This document shows, piece after piece, positions 44,266 to 53,714 of a stretch of 64,000 nt of DNA (the stretch's first letter is position 1; each line of letters opens with the position of its first letter). The notes below the pieces were generated by a model. The model was not told where the DNA came from and ran no database searches. It saw only the letters and a program-made list of their open reading frames with translations. The translations under genes were made by a program, and so were the position numbers. Origin of the DNA: Algoriphagus marinus (lineage in GTDB: Bacteria > Bacteroidota > Bacteroidia > Cytophagales > Cyclobacteriaceae); the NCBI RefSeq assembly GCF_001936475.1, contig NZ_MSPQ01000007.1, forward strand, positions 248,001 to 312,000, written 5' to 3'.

Positions 44266-45090
44266 ATGATCGTAATATTAACTGGCAGTACTTCAGGAAT
44301 TGGGTGGGAAACCCTGAAAGGTCTCTATCCTCAAGCTGATCAATTTATCCTACCTGTAAGAAATATAGCTAAGGCAAATTCGCTTTTCCTTCAACTCCCA
44401 GACACAAAAAAAATCCATCTATTCGAAATGGATCTTGAAGATTTAGCTTCAATTCAGAAAGCCAGTGATAAAATTAAAATAGCTTTCCCCAAAATCGACC
44501 TGATGATCAACAATGCAGGAGGAATGTTTCCCTCTGGAGCAAAGACCATAGATGGGCTAGATCAAACATTCCAAGTCAACCATCTGGGACATGTTCTTCT
44601 AATCAAAAATCTGCTGGAAAATTTGATCGAAGCAAAAGGAAAAATCATTCAGGTAAGCTCCATGGCTCATCATATAGGCTCATTTAATTTGAAGGATTTA
44701 GGGCTTGCAAAGGTTAAAAACGCATGGCTAGCTTATGGCTCTGCAAAGCTATATAATATATTGACAAGCAATTATTTGGATAATGAATTTAAAGAAAAAG
44801 GATTAAGTGCCTATTCCCTTCATCCCGGAGCAGTAAAGACAAATTTCGGCTCAACTTCCGGAGCTTTTGACAAGGTGATGATCGAGGTAAGTAAACTGTT
44901 TTTCATATCCCCAAAAGCCGGAGCTCAGACGACCCTATTTCTTTCACTCACACCAAAGGAGCAATTAATCTATGGTGCCTACTACGATAAGAAAAAACCA
45001 AAAAGCAAATCAAAAAATGCTTCAAACAAAGCCTATGCTACTAAGCTTTGGGAATATAGTTTGGAGCTACTTGAGCAAATGGGTTACTGA
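44266..45090 (+). CDS. Short-chain dehydrogenase (retinol-dehydrogenase-like SDR)
   Basis: Classical SDR with cofactor motif LTGSTSGIGWETLKGLY, the NNAGG motif (MINNAGGMFPSG), the FQVNHLGHVLL segment, catalytic Ser in IIQVSSMAHH and YGSAKLYNI for the Tyr/Lys pair. The C-terminal part includes YSLHPGAVKTNFGS. This combination is common in the RDH/WW-oxidoreductase-like group; substrate unknown. It is divergent from the acyltransferase operon and ends 38 bases before the methyltransferase gene, with a -7 promoter element between. Confidence 0.85.
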   Translation: MIVILTGSTSGIGWETLKGLYPQADQFILPVRNIAKANSLFLQLPDTKKIHLFEMDLEDLASIQKASDKIKIAFPKIDLMINNAGGMFPSGAKTIDGLDQTFQVNHLGHVLLIKNLLENLIEAKGKIIQVSSMAHHIGSFNLKDLGLAKVKNAWLAYGSAKLYNILTSNYLDNEFKEKGLSAYSLHPGAVKTNFGSTSGAFDKVMIEVSKLFFISPKAGAQTTLFLSLTPKEQLIYGAYYDKKKPKSKSKNASNKAYATKLWEYSLELLEQMGY

Positions 45091-45098
45091 TATTTCCC

Positions 45099-45106
45099 TA
45101 CTTTTG
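45099..45106 (+). promoter_or_regulatory. -7 promoter element before the methyltransferase gene
   Basis: TACTTTTG followed by C, a full match to TAnnTTTG, 23 bases before the ATG at 45129. The nearest TTG is at an unfavourable distance. Confidence 0.45.
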
Positions 45107-45128
45107 CATACCCATTACATCAGCAATT

Positions 45129-46025
45129 ATGCAAGAAACAATCCTATCCCTTTGTCCAGGCCCTTGGAATGACTATGAATTGATAGACACCGGAGGATTT
45201 GAAAAATTAGAGCGATTTGGAAATTTCATTCTCAGTCGACCTGAACCTCAAGCGATTTGGGATAAAAGTCTCCCGGAGAGTGAATGGAAGCGAATGGCGC
45301 ATGCACATTTTGCTAAAGAAAAAAGCAATCCCGAGAAAGGTCAATGGGAGCAATTCCAGAAAATGCCCCATAATTGGACTTTGTCCTATGAAAATGCAGA
45401 TGGCCTGAAATTGAAGCTCAATCTGGCACAGACTTCATTCAAACATATTGGTCTTTTTCCAGAGCAAGCCGTAAACTGGGACTACCTCTACAAAAAGATA
45501 AAAGAGAGTCCGATCAAAAACCCAAAAGTTCTCAATCTCTTTGCATATACCGGCGCAGCATCTGTAGCAGCTAAAGCAGCTGGAGCCGATGTCACTCATC
45601 TTGACTCTGTGAAGCAAGTGGTGACTTGGTCCCGACATAATATGGAGTCTTCTGGACTGGACGGAATCCGTTGGATGGTGGATGATGCCATGAAATTCAT
45701 CAAAAGGGAAGCGAGAAGGGGGAATAAATATCATGGAATCATCCTGGATCCACCAGCATATGGTCGTGGGCCAGAAGGTGAAAAGTGGGTTCTAGAGGAG
45801 CAAATTAACGAAATGCTCAAAGTGTGTGCAGAGATCCTGGAACCAAAAGATCATTTCCTGCTGCTCAATATGTATTCGTTAAGCTTTTCCTCCTTGATTG
45901 CAGCTAATCTTATCAATACAAATTTTAAAGACGTCCAAAATGCAGAGCACGGCGAATTGTATCTTCAGGATAACCATTCCAAAAAGCTCCCTTTAGGAAT
46001 TTTCTTCCGATTTTCGAGCTATTGA
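45129..46025 (+). CDS. Class I SAM-dependent methyltransferase, RlmI-like
   Basis: Rossmann methyltransferase of the RlmI/RlmK-related group lacking the PUA domain (298 residues). Motif I is LNLFAYTGAASVAAKAAGA, acidic loop VTHLDSVKQVVTWSRHNMESSGL, and motif IV IILDPPAYGRGPEGEKW; these DPPAYGRG and NLFAYTGA motifs are those of 23S rRNA m5C/m7G enzymes. The N-terminal segment with QTSFKHIGLFPEQAVNW also fits. Target position unknown. It is 13 bases before the aminotransferase gene, probably one unit. Confidence 0.85.
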   Translation: MQETILSLCPGPWNDYELIDTGGFEKLERFGNFILSRPEPQAIWDKSLPESEWKRMAHAHFAKEKSNPEKGQWEQFQKMPHNWTLSYENADGLKLKLNLAQTSFKHIGLFPEQAVNWDYLYKKIKESPIKNPKVLNLFAYTGAASVAAKAAGADVTHLDSVKQVVTWSRHNMESSGLDGIRWMVDDAMKFIKREARRGNKYHGIILDPPAYGRGPEGEKWVLEEQINEMLKVCAEILEPKDHFLLLNMYSLSFSSLIAANLINTNFKDVQNAEHGELYLQDNHSKKLPLGIFFRFSSY

Positions 46026-46038
46026 ATCTAATTCAAGA

Positions 46039-47214
46039 ATGAATAACAGACAACTTTTTTTATCCCATTTAGCCCAGACAACAGATTTTCCATTGATGAT
46101 CGAAGTGGAAAAGGCAGAAGGTATTTACCTTTTTGGCCCGAATGGGGAAAAGTATATCGATTTGATTTCCGGAATTGGAGTCAGTAATGTTGGACACTGC
46201 CACCCCAAAGTGCTCACAGCAATTCATACTCAACTAGACAAATACCTGCATCTGATGGTTTATGGGGAGTATGTCCAAACACCTCAGACTTTGCTTGCCA
46301 AAGCTTTAACCGATACACTTCCTCAGCAACTGGATAATGTCTATCTAGTCAATAGTGGCTCAGAAGCGATCGAAGGTGCGTTGAAACTGGCCAAACGATA
46401 CACAGGAAGGCCCAATTTGATTTCCTGCGTTGATGCTTATCATGGAAGTTCCGCAGGTTCACTCAGTGTAGGAGGAAACGAAATTTTCAAAAGGGCATAT
46501 CGTCCTTTACTTCCTGGGATTACACATATCCATTACGGCAGTTTTTCTGATTTAAAAAAAATCGATTCAAATACTGCTGCTGTAGTGATCGAGACCATAC
46601 AAGGTGAAGCAGGGATTCGAGTAGCTTGTACCGAATATTTCAAAGCCTTGCGAAAGCGGTGTGATGAAACCGGAACATTATTGATCCTCGATGAAATTCA
46701 GGCTGGATTTGGTAGAACAGGAAAGTTCTGGGCATTCGAGCATTTTGATATTATCCCAGATATCCTGGTTTGTGCCAAAGGAATGGGGGGTGGAATGCCA
46801 ATTGGTGCATTCATAGCTAATAAAGAGGTGATGGCGGTATTCAAAAATAATCCTCTTCTAGGCCATATAACCACATTTGGTGGTCATCCGGTAAGCGCTG
46901 CAGCATCATTGGCTACTATACAGATTCTTTTGGAAGAAAATTTAATCGACCAAGTAGAAGCCAAAGCCACACTCTTTAAAAGCCTTTTAGTCCATCCTAA
47001 AATCAAGGCCATCCGAAATAAAGGGTTGATGATGGCGGTAGAATTTGAATCCTTCGAAGTGCTCAAACCAATTATTGATCGGGCAATTGAATCAGGAGTA
47101 ATTACGGACTGGTTTTTATTCTGTGACGATTCCATGCGCATTGCGCCTCCATTGATCATCACAGATGCAGAAATACGGGAAGCCTGTAGGATAATTTTGG
47201 AAGCGATCGATTAA
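46039..47214 (+). CDS. Class III (acetylornithine-type) aminotransferase
   Basis: PLP enzyme of 391 residues, full length. Motifs: GIGVSNVGHCHPKV, VNSGSEAIEGALKLAKRYTGRP, the Asp/Gln motif LLILDEIQAGFGRTGKFWAFEHF, and the PLP lysine in LVCAKGMGGGMPIGAFIA; THxFGGHP-type loop as ITTFGGHPVSA. This family includes acetylornithine, ornithine and 4-aminobutyrate aminotransferases, and the amino donor cannot be set from sequence; an argD or rocD role is possible but there are no other arginine genes near. It follows the methyltransferase gene by 13 bases. Confidence 0.88.
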   Translation: MNNRQLFLSHLAQTTDFPLMIEVEKAEGIYLFGPNGEKYIDLISGIGVSNVGHCHPKVLTAIHTQLDKYLHLMVYGEYVQTPQTLLAKALTDTLPQQLDNVYLVNSGSEAIEGALKLAKRYTGRPNLISCVDAYHGSSAGSLSVGGNEIFKRAYRPLLPGITHIHYGSFSDLKKIDSNTAAVVIETIQGEAGIRVACTEYFKALRKRCDETGTLLILDEIQAGFGRTGKFWAFEHFDIIPDILVCAKGMGGGMPIGAFIANKEVMAVFKNNPLLGHITTFGGHPVSAAASLATIQILLEENLIDQVEAKATLFKSLLVHPKIKAIRNKGLMMAVEFESFEVLKPIIDRAIESGVITDWFLFCDDSMRIAPPLIITDAEIREACRIILEAID

Positions 47215-47326
47215 CAGCTCAGGATTTTTTCTAATTTCCATTTCAAAACTAACTTTCATATTCTTTTCTCAAATCCAGTTTCCTTCAAATGAAATCGAGT
47301 ATGACGAAAGCGAAAAAAATGGGATG

Positions 47327-47344
47327 TCCCGAAAGCTTTCGGGA
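47327..47344. repeat. 18-base palindrome, probable dispersed intergenic repeat
   Basis: TCCCGAAAGCTTTCGGGA is a perfect inverted repeat with no loop, flanked by GATG and TGAC. It lacks a T-run. I associate this sequence with small dispersed repeats in Bacteroidota but cannot count copies from one window. Confidence 0.5.
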
Positions 47345-47372
47345 TGACAATTGAAGAGAAAATTATAAACAC

Positions 47373-49781
47373 ATGAAAAAAATAGGAATAATCATTGGCT
47401 CACTAATCCTACTGATTTTGGTAGGTCTCTTGGCGTTCATTTACCTCCATTCTCCTCAGTACAAAGGAGAATTAAATCTTGAAGGACTCAATTCAGAAGT
47501 TGAAGTTCTTTTTGACGAATTTGGTGTCCCTCATATTTATGCAGAAAATGAAGAAGATGCATATCAGGCTTTGGGCTATGTACATGCGCAGGATAGATTA
47601 TTCCAGTTAGAAATGATGCGAAGGGTCGGAACAGGATCTTTAGCTGAATTGCTTGGTCCGGATTTGGTAGAAATAGATAAATTTTTCCGAACACTAGGGA
47701 TTCCGAATCACGCTAAAGAAAGCACTACTGATTGGAATAATCAACCTAATTCTCCCTGGAAATCTGCCACTGAAGCCTATATAAAAGGCGTTAACCAGTT
47801 TATTCAAGAAGGGAAGCTCCCAGTAGAATATACCCTTCTCGGAGCCACACCAAGGGAATTTACCGTCAACGATGTTCACGGCATCATGGGTTACATGTCC
47901 TTTACTTTTGCAATGGGAGTGAAAACTGATCCATTGATCAGCAAAATGGCAAGGGAGCTAGCTCCGGAATATTTGGAAGTGCTATCGCTTCAAACTTTAC
48001 CGAACCATTATTTCATTCCAAATCACTATCCTGATTCATTAGCAAATGAGGTTTCTGTAGAAAATTCACTCATTTCAATGCTTGGGAAATTGCCTGTTCC
48101 CGCACTGGAAGGATCTAATTCCTGGGTGATTGCCGGATCCAAAACCAAAAGTGGTAAAGTGCTTTTTCTGAATGATACCCATATTGGATTTTCCTCTCCT
48201 TCGGTTTGGTACGAAGCTCATATAGAATATCCCGGCTATAGCTATTATGGCAATCATTTGGCGGGGATGCCTTTTGGCTTGGTGGGACATTCAAAGAATC
48301 ACAGCATAGGTTTGACCATGTTTGAAAATGACGATCAGGATTTCTTCGAAATCAAAACAAACCCTAGCAACTCAAATTCTTATCTCATCGGTGATGTCTC
48401 CTACCCTTTCCAATCTCGTACCGAAACCATAAAAGTAAAAGGTGAGGCTGACCAAACTCTTGAAATCAGATCTACCATTCACGGTCCCATTTTAAACGAT
48501 GTGGTGCCCGAAATTTCAGCCTTGACCTCAAACCCAGTAGCTTCTTGGTGGGTTTATACCCTACAGCCAACTCAGGCTTTGGAAGCTACTTATAAATTCA
48601 ATCATGCAGAATCAATGCAGGAAGTGGCTGATGCGGCTTCGCTTATTCATGCACCCGGACTTAATATTATGTATGGTGACAGCTCCGGGAATATCGCTTG
48701 GTGGGCTGCAGCAAAACTTCCGATTCGCTCTGAAAAAATTCATTCGAAGATATTTGCCGATGGATCTGATAACGAGACTTTGCCAAAAGGCTGGTATCCT
48801 TTCACTGACAATCCTCAAAGCGTAAACCCATCCAATGGCTATGTCATTTCCGCAAATAATCAGCCGGACACTATGAAAAATGGCGTCTTGTTTCCGGGAT
48901 ATTATTACCCTGGAGATCGCTATCAGCGGATTGCAACCACTTTAGAAACCAGAAATGACTGGGACATGGAATCCATTAAATCACTCCAATTGGAAACTGT
49001 CAATACCAAACATCCAAAAAATGCCAAGCAACTGATCCAAGCTGTGAATCCAGCTGAATTTGAAAATTACCAGGAAATCCTTGAGCGACTGGGTAATTGG
49101 GATGGAGATCATAATTTGAAGGACATTGAACCAACGCTCTATTACAAATGGCTCTATCACACCCTTAGATTGAGTATGGAAGATGAACTCGGTGAGTCTG
49201 CTTTTTCCACTTATTTGGAGACCTTTCTGATGATCCGAAGCACAGAAAACTTCTTGACTTCCGAACAAAATCCTTGGTGGGACAATACCGAAACGCCTGA
49301 AATTGAATCTAAATCCATGATTGTTTCTTTAGCGCTTGCCCAAAGCTTGGAAGAATTGAATACTCAATTAGGATCAAACTGGAAGGATTGGAATTGGGAG
49401 AAAGCTATCATTTCTGAGCATCCACATCCGCTGGGTTCTCAAAAGCCTCTGGATAAAATTTTCAATGTCAAAACCGAACCTTTGAAAGCCAATGCAGAAG
49501 GGATAAATAAATTAGCTTTCAAACTCAACGGTGGTGGCATTTATAAAGTCACTTCCGGTCCGGCCATGCGAATCATTTTGGATTTTGAAGATGTGGAGAA
49601 ATCTATCTCTGTTCTGCCTACTGGTCAAAGTGGAAATCGCTTTAGCAAACACTACCGTGACCAGGCAAAAATGTATGTGAAAGGAAGGTACCGATCGCAA
49701 CTGATGAACAGAAACGATATCCTGAATAATAGCGGAGATCCTCTAATTTTAAAACCTCTTGAAACATCAAAAGCGAATTGA
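47373..49781 (+). CDS. Penicillin acylase family protein (Ntn hydrolase)
   Basis: Self-processing amide hydrolase of 802 residues. A membrane-anchor or signal helix (residues 5-25) suggests periplasmic location. The family's auto-cleavage site is LEGSNSWVIAG: Ser248 would become the N-terminal nucleophile of the beta chain, with the alpha chain upstream (FDEFGVPHIYAENEEDAYQALGYVHAQDR). Further conserved parts are FLNDTHIGFSSPSVWYEAHI and APGLNIMYGDSSGNIAWWAAAKLP and, near the C-terminus, GQSGNRFSKHYRDQ. Members cleave beta-lactam side chains, acyl-homoserine lactones or similar amides; the substrate here is unknown. Confidence 0.92.
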   Translation: MKKIGIIIGSLILLILVGLLAFIYLHSPQYKGELNLEGLNSEVEVLFDEFGVPHIYAENEEDAYQALGYVHAQDRLFQLEMMRRVGTGSLAELLGPDLVEIDKFFRTLGIPNHAKESTTDWNNQPNSPWKSATEAYIKGVNQFIQEGKLPVEYTLLGATPREFTVNDVHGIMGYMSFTFAMGVKTDPLISKMARELAPEYLEVLSLQTLPNHYFIPNHYPDSLANEVSVENSLISMLGKLPVPALEGSNSWVIAGSKTKSGKVLFLNDTHIGFSSPSVWYEAHIEYPGYSYYGNHLAGMPFGLVGHSKNHSIGLTMFENDDQDFFEIKTNPSNSNSYLIGDVSYPFQSRTETIKVKGEADQTLEIRSTIHGPILNDVVPEISALTSNPVASWWVYTLQPTQALEATYKFNHAESMQEVADAASLIHAPGLNIMYGDSSGNIAWWAAAKLPIRSEKIHSKIFADGSDNETLPKGWYPFTDNPQSVNPSNGYVISANNQPDTMKNGVLFPGYYYPGDRYQRIATTLETRNDWDMESIKSLQLETVNTKHPKNAKQLIQAVNPAEFENYQEILERLGNWDGDHNLKDIEPTLYYKWLYHTLRLSMEDELGESAFSTYLETFLMIRSTENFLTSEQNPWWDNTETPEIESKSMIVSLALAQSLEELNTQLGSNWKDWNWEKAIISEHPHPLGSQKPLDKIFNVKTEPLKANAEGINKLAFKLNGGGIYKVTSGPAMRIILDFEDVEKSISVLPTGQSGNRFSKHYRDQAKMYVKGRYRSQLMNRNDILNNSGDPLILKPLETSKAN

Positions 49782-49807
49782 GGGTTATCAAACCAAATAG
49801 TAAGACT

Positions 49808-50221
49808 ATGAAAAAAGAAAAGAAAGTCTATCCGGTTCAGGTAAATGAGGAAGAACTCAAAGCAAAACTTGATCCTCAATCCTATCATGTATTGCGTGAA
49901 AAAGGAACAGAAAGACCTTTTTCAGGTGAGTACTACCTAAATAAGGATACTGGAATCTACGAATGCAAAGTATGTGGAAATGAAATCTTTCATTCGGATA
50001 AAAAATATGATTCAGGTTGTGGTTGGCCAAGTTTCACAGAACCGGTTCGGCCAGAGGCAATTGATGTCCATATGGACTATTCACATTTTATGGTTCGGGA
50101 GGAAATCCTTTGTGGTAAATGCGGGTCTCATTTAGGCCATAGATTTCCTGATGGCCCCAAAGACCAAGGAGGAATTCGGTATTGCATCAACTCTGTAAGT
50201 TTGGATTTCAAAGACAAATAA
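49808..50221 (+). CDS. msrB: Peptide-methionine (R)-S-oxide reductase
   Basis: Repairs methionine-R-sulfoxide in proteins. Zinc ligands are the two CxxC pairs, YECKVCGNEIF and LCGKCGSHLGHRF; the active site is RYCINSVSLDF with the nucleophilic Cys, and YDSGCGWPSFTEPV is the usual substrate loop. I start at the ATG at 49808 (MKKEKKVYPVQ), 137 residues; the longer frame to 49778 overlaps the acylase stop and is less likely. No signal peptide, so cytoplasmic. It lies 26 bases after the acylase gene and ends at a bidirectional terminator. Confidence 0.96.
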   Translation: MKKEKKVYPVQVNEEELKAKLDPQSYHVLREKGTERPFSGEYYLNKDTGIYECKVCGNEIFHSDKKYDSGCGWPSFTEPVRPEAIDVHMDYSHFMVREEILCGKCGSHLGHRFPDGPKDQGGIRYCINSVSLDFKDK

Positions 50222-50234
50222 AGGTTATGTCTAT

Positions 50235-50271
50235 AAAAAAGGTCCTGAATCGCATGATTCAGGACCTTTTT
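50235..50271. terminator. Bidirectional terminator after msrB
   Basis: A 16-17-bp stem (arm AAAAAGGTCCTGAATC and its complement) around loop GCAT, with A and T runs on either side; between two convergent genes. Confidence 0.9.
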
Positions 50272-50292
50272 CACTTTAAGGGAAAATTCTAT

Positions 50293-50853
50293 TTAAATAA
50301 TTCCTTTCTCGGGATGTCTTCCTGTAACGGTTCGACCAAAAGCTTTTAGCTCTTCAATCTGCGCATCCATATTTCCATCTGGATATAAATGTGGTCCGAT
50401 TCCGGCTTTCTTCTTTTTATAATCCAAAAAGCCAACCACAATAGGAACACCCGCGCCTTCTGCGATATGATAAAAACCTGTTTTCCATTTTTTAACAGGA
50501 CTTCGGGTTCCTTCAGGCGTCACCATGATCACAAGGTCTTCGCGCTCTTTCAGCATCCCGATCATAGCCTCAGTATAGGTTTGCTTTCTTCCTCCAGGAA
50601 TTCGCTTTCGATCGATCGCTATCGCTCCAAGACCAGAGAGTATCCAACCCAGTGGCCCCACCATAGCCTCCTTCTTAATTGTGAATCTCACAGGAATATC
50701 CATAAGGAAAAAGGCTGCGCGGGCATAGAGCAAATCCCAGTTTGAAGTGTGGGGAATTGCAATTAAAACAGCATTTTTAACACCTTTTGGCCATTCTCCA
50801 ACCAACTCCCAACCTGTAATCCAAAATAAAAATTTTGATAAAGCCTTCATCAT
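50293..50853 (-). CDS. Lysophospholipid acyltransferase family protein
   Basis: A compact (186-residue) PlsC-type acyltransferase: catalytic HX4D motif IAIPHTSNWDLLYA, VRFTIKKEAM, then GAIAIDRKR and the TPEGTRSPVKKWKTGFYHIAEGAGVPIVVGFLDYKKK region. The short form without an N-terminal membrane domain is common in Bacteroidota and its acceptor is unknown. It begins at 50853 (or the adjacent ATG at 50850) and overlaps the end of the patatin gene, so acyl removal and acyl addition may be co-regulated here. Confidence 0.88.
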   Translation of the reverse strand: MMKALSKFLFWITGWELVGEWPKGVKNAVLIAIPHTSNWDLLYARAAFFLMDIPVRFTIKKEAMVGPLGWILSGLGAIAIDRKRIPGGRKQTYTEAMIGMLKEREDLVIMVTPEGTRSPVKKWKTGFYHIAEGAGVPIVVGFLDYKKKKAGIGPHLYPDGNMDAQIEELKAFGRTVTGRHPEKGII

Positions 50854-51653
50854 ACCTTTTCTGCTTTTTGCTTCTTAGCACCTAAATCCAATAATTCCGG
50901 ATTTTCTTCAATCATTTTCATAGTTTCCTCGTATCCAGCCTGAAACAGTTCCGGTGCCTTTTTGATATCAAAAACACCGTATTTTCCCAAACCTGGTGCC
51001 TCAATAAAATAATCGCACTTATCCTTGCGGCTATAGACATTGTAATTCATCGCCATGATCACCGACCGCTCGATCAGATTTTTCATGTTACGGATATTAC
51101 TTTCTTCTGGAAGTTGGTTGCAATTAACACCAATTACGTAATCACAAAACCCTTCTAGTGGCTCAACAGGCAAATTATTCAATATTCCTCCATCGACGAA
51201 ATACCTATTCCCAATCACTATAGGATCAAACATCCCGGGAATGCAGGAAGATGCCATGATAGGTTTGATGAGTTCTCCTTCGGAAAAATATTTCACTTTT
51301 CCCCGTTTAATATCTGTTGCAGCTACTGTGAGAGGGGTTTTCAGCTTCGAAAAATCGTTATGATCCAGGTAAATTTTAAAGAGACTTTCCATGGCGTCCA
51401 TTTTCAAAATTCCTGTAAGGGAAATTGCAGGTCGCATAAACTTGAAGTAATTCGTCTCCACGATAATTTTCAAAATCTCCTCCGGGGTATAGCCTTGGCA
51501 ATACATTGCTCCTACAATGGCACCTGCGGAAGTGCCGGAGATCTTTGTTGGAGTTATTCCAACTTCCACAAGGGCTTTTAAAACTCCCAGGTGTGAAATC
51601 CCACGGACCCCACCACCTGACAATGCGATTCCTATTTTCAACTTAGATTTCAT
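50850..51653 (-). CDS. Patatin-like phospholipase
   Basis: Lipid acyl hydrolase of 267 residues. The oxyanion-hole motif GIALSGGGVRGISHLGVL, the nucleophile elbow ISGTSAGAIVGAM (Ser42) and the catalytic Asp in YFVDGGILNNLP are all present. No signal peptide, so cytoplasmic as in the RssA-type subgroup. It overlaps the acyltransferase gene by 4 bases and both probably share a transcript. Substrate phospholipid not known. Confidence 0.93.
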   Translation of the reverse strand: MKSKLKIGIALSGGGVRGISHLGVLKALVEVGITPTKISGTSAGAIVGAMYCQGYTPEEILKIIVETNYFKFMRPAISLTGILKMDAMESLFKIYLDHNDFSKLKTPLTVAATDIKRGKVKYFSEGELIKPIMASSCIPGMFDPIVIGNRYFVDGGILNNLPVEPLEGFCDYVIGVNCNQLPEESNIRNMKNLIERSVIMAMNYNVYSRKDKCDYFIEAPGLGKYGVFDIKKAPELFQAGYEETMKMIEENPELLDLGAKKQKAEKV

Positions 51654-51723
51654 GTGTTTATAATTTTATTTTCAATTGTCACATGGAATCTCGCAGCATT
51701 TAATCACCCCAGTGTGTGACTTT

Positions 51724-52572
51724 TTAGTCATGCTCGATTTCATCCAGTCTAAATGTTTGATCTAATCTTACTCCTCTATCTGTCATCTTTACCGTGCAGC
51801 ACTCATTTACTCCGTCGTGCTCCAGGAATAAAATGTATTCTTCCCGAGCAGCTTCTTCAAGAAACTTTCCCTTTTCGTCCATTGTCAACAAAGGCCTAGT
51901 ATCATATCCCATCACGTAAGGCAATGGAATGTGACCAACTGAAGGAAGTAAATCAGCCATGAATACAATAGTTTTCCCTTTGTATTGAATCTTTGGAAGC
52001 ATCTGCTTGTCGGTGTGACCATCTACTGTGATGTAATCAAATCCAGGAAGGAAAGTCTTTGAATTCAGGTCAAGAAACTCCAATTGTCCAATTTCCTGCA
52101 TTGGAAGTATGTTTTCGCTCAGAAAAGAGGCCTTCTCGCGTGGATTAGGAACAGTTGCCCATTGCCAGTGGTCCCGATTACTCCAGTAAGTGGCTCTTGG
52201 GAATGTAAGTTCAAATTGCCCGTGAGAACCATACTTTACTCCTCCTCCACAGTGGTCAAAATGCAGGTGTGTAAGAAAGTTATCAGTGATCATTGTAGGA
52301 CTTACTCCAATCTTTCTAAGGCTTTTTTCCAAGGAATCATCTCCGTGTAGGTAATAATGGGAGAAGAATTTTGCATCCTGCTTATCCCCGATTCCATTGT
52401 CAATCAAAATGATCCGATTTCCATCCACTACTAGCAGAGATCGCATCGCCCAGGTACAAAGGTTATTTTCATCTGCAGGATTTGTTCGGGACCAAAGTGA
52501 TTTAGGGACTACCCCAAACATGGCACCTCCATCCAATTTGAAAAATCCGGTATTGACTACATGTAATTCCAT
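51724..52572 (-). CDS. MBL-fold metallo-hydrolase
   Basis: Metallo-beta-lactamase-fold hydrolase, 282 residues. Metal ligands: THLHFDHCGGGV (HxHxDH) and TVDGHTDKQMLP, with IVFMADLLPSVGHIPLPYVMGYD and LFLEHDGVNE for later ligands. Such enzymes cover lactonases, glyoxalase II-like and quorum-quenching types; the substrate is not visible. A N-terminal Met at 52572 (MELHVVNTG) fits the family. It is a single gene, 44 bases from accA in the same orientation, and the shared terminator between them belongs to accA. Confidence 0.88.
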   Translation of the reverse strand: MELHVVNTGFFKLDGGAMFGVVPKSLWSRTNPADENNLCTWAMRSLLVVDGNRIILIDNGIGDKQDAKFFSHYYLHGDDSLEKSLRKIGVSPTMITDNFLTHLHFDHCGGGVKYGSHGQFELTFPRATYWSNRDHWQWATVPNPREKASFLSENILPMQEIGQLEFLDLNSKTFLPGFDYITVDGHTDKQMLPKIQYKGKTIVFMADLLPSVGHIPLPYVMGYDTRPLLTMDEKGKFLEEAAREEYILFLEHDGVNECCTVKMTDRGVRLDQTFRLDEIEHD

Positions 52573-52584
52573 AGGCTAAAAGAA

Positions 52585-52613
52585 AAATCCCGGACTTAAA
52601 TAAGTCCGGGTTT
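52585..52613 (-). terminator. Intrinsic terminator of accA
   Basis: A 12-bp stem with CCCGGACTTA-type arms (about 52588-52598 with 52600-52611) lies directly after the accA stop; read on the minus strand it runs into TTTTTC. Confidence 0.75.
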
Positions 52614-52616
52614 AAA

Positions 52617-53564
52617 TTATTCAACAACTACGCCCATGGCGCAGAATTTATCAATTCTTTGTTCGATTCGCTTCTCAGGTTTAACTTTATCCAGTTCTTT
52701 TAGAGACTGGATAATTGTCTCCTTAATGGTATTTGCCATCCACTTCATATTGCGATGAGCTCCTCCAAGCGGTTCCGGAATAATATTATCTATCAGACCA
52801 TTCCCCTTCATATCCATTGCAGTCAACTTCAAAGCTTCAGCTGCCTGTTCTTTGTAATCCCAAGATCTCCAAAGAATAGAGGAACATGACTCTGGCGAAA
52901 TCACAGAATACCAAGTGTTTTCCAACATAAATACCCGATCTCCAATTGCTATTCCCAAAGCACCACCTGATGCTCCTTCTCCAATAATAATGCAGATCAC
53001 AGGTACCTTTAGCATAAACATCTCTTTGAGATTTCTGGCAATTGCTTCGCCCTGTCCTCTTTCCTCAGCTTCCAATCCAGGAAAAGCACCGGGAGTATCG
53101 ATCAGCGTGATTATTGGCTTACCAAATTTCTCGGCCATTTTCATCAATCGAAGGGCCTTACGATAACCTTCAGGATTCGCCATACCGAAGTTGCGCTCTT
53201 GCCGCTGCTTGGTATTTCTTCCTTTTTGCTGACCAATAAACATCACTGATCTTCCATCAATGTCGCCTAGACCACCAATCATGGCTTTATCGTCTTTGAC
53301 GTTTCTATCGCCGTGGAGCTCTACAAAATCATTGGTGATCTCATAGATGTAATCCAAGGCATAAGGGCGGTCGGCATGACGAGAAAGCTGGACACGCTGC
53401 CATCTAGTAAGATTTTGAAATGTTTCTTTCTTCAAGGCTAAGATTTTTTCTTCTAGGGACTCAATATCTGAACGTAAATCAATGTTTCGCCCTTTGGCCA
53501 AATCCTTCATTTCTAGAAGTTTTTGCTCTAAATCGGCTATAGGTTTTTCGAATTCTAATACCAT
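52617..53564 (-). CDS. accA: Acetyl-CoA carboxylase, carboxyltransferase subunit alpha
   Basis: Transfers the carboxyl group from biotin to acetyl-CoA to make malonyl-CoA for fatty-acid synthesis. The N-terminal coiled-coil [19 protein letters not shown] fixes the start at 53564 (315 residues), 8 codons inside the longest frame. Carboxyltransferase motifs: [68 protein letters not shown] and [17 protein letters not shown] perfect TAnnTTTG element sits 22 bases upstream. The beta subunit accD is not in this window. Confidence 0.97.
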   Translation of the reverse strand: MVLEFEKPIADLEQKLLEMKDLAKGRNIDLRSDIESLEEKILALKKETFQNLTRWQRVQLSRHADRPYALDYIYEITNDFVELHGDRNVKDDKAMIGGLGDIDGRSVMFIGQQKGRNTKQRQERNFGMANPEGYRKALRLMKMAEKFGKPIITLIDTPGAFPGLEAEERGQGEAIARNLKEMFMLKVPVICIIIGEGASGGALGIAIGDRVFMLENTWYSVISPESCSSILWRSWDYKEQAAEALKLTAMDMKGNGLIDNIIPEPLGGAHRNMKWMANTIKETIIQSLKELDKVKPEKRIEQRIDKFCAMGVVVE

Positions 53565-53585
53565 ATCGGTGATTTTTGAAAGATA

Positions 53586-53593
53586 CAAAGATA
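53586..53593 (-). promoter_or_regulatory. -7 promoter element of accA
   Basis: On the minus strand TATCTTTG fits TAnnTTTG exactly; predicted start about 15 bases before the ATG at 53564, giving a very short leader. No TTG at -33. Confidence 0.5.
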
Positions 53594-53714
53594 AGCATTA
53601 TCCCTTTGAGAAAAACCCTTCCGTGTAAATGGGGGCTAATTCGCTACTTTAAAAATTATTTCCCTGAATAAGAATCAGATAACTATTCTTGTCAAAAAAT
53701 ATTAGAGCAATGTG

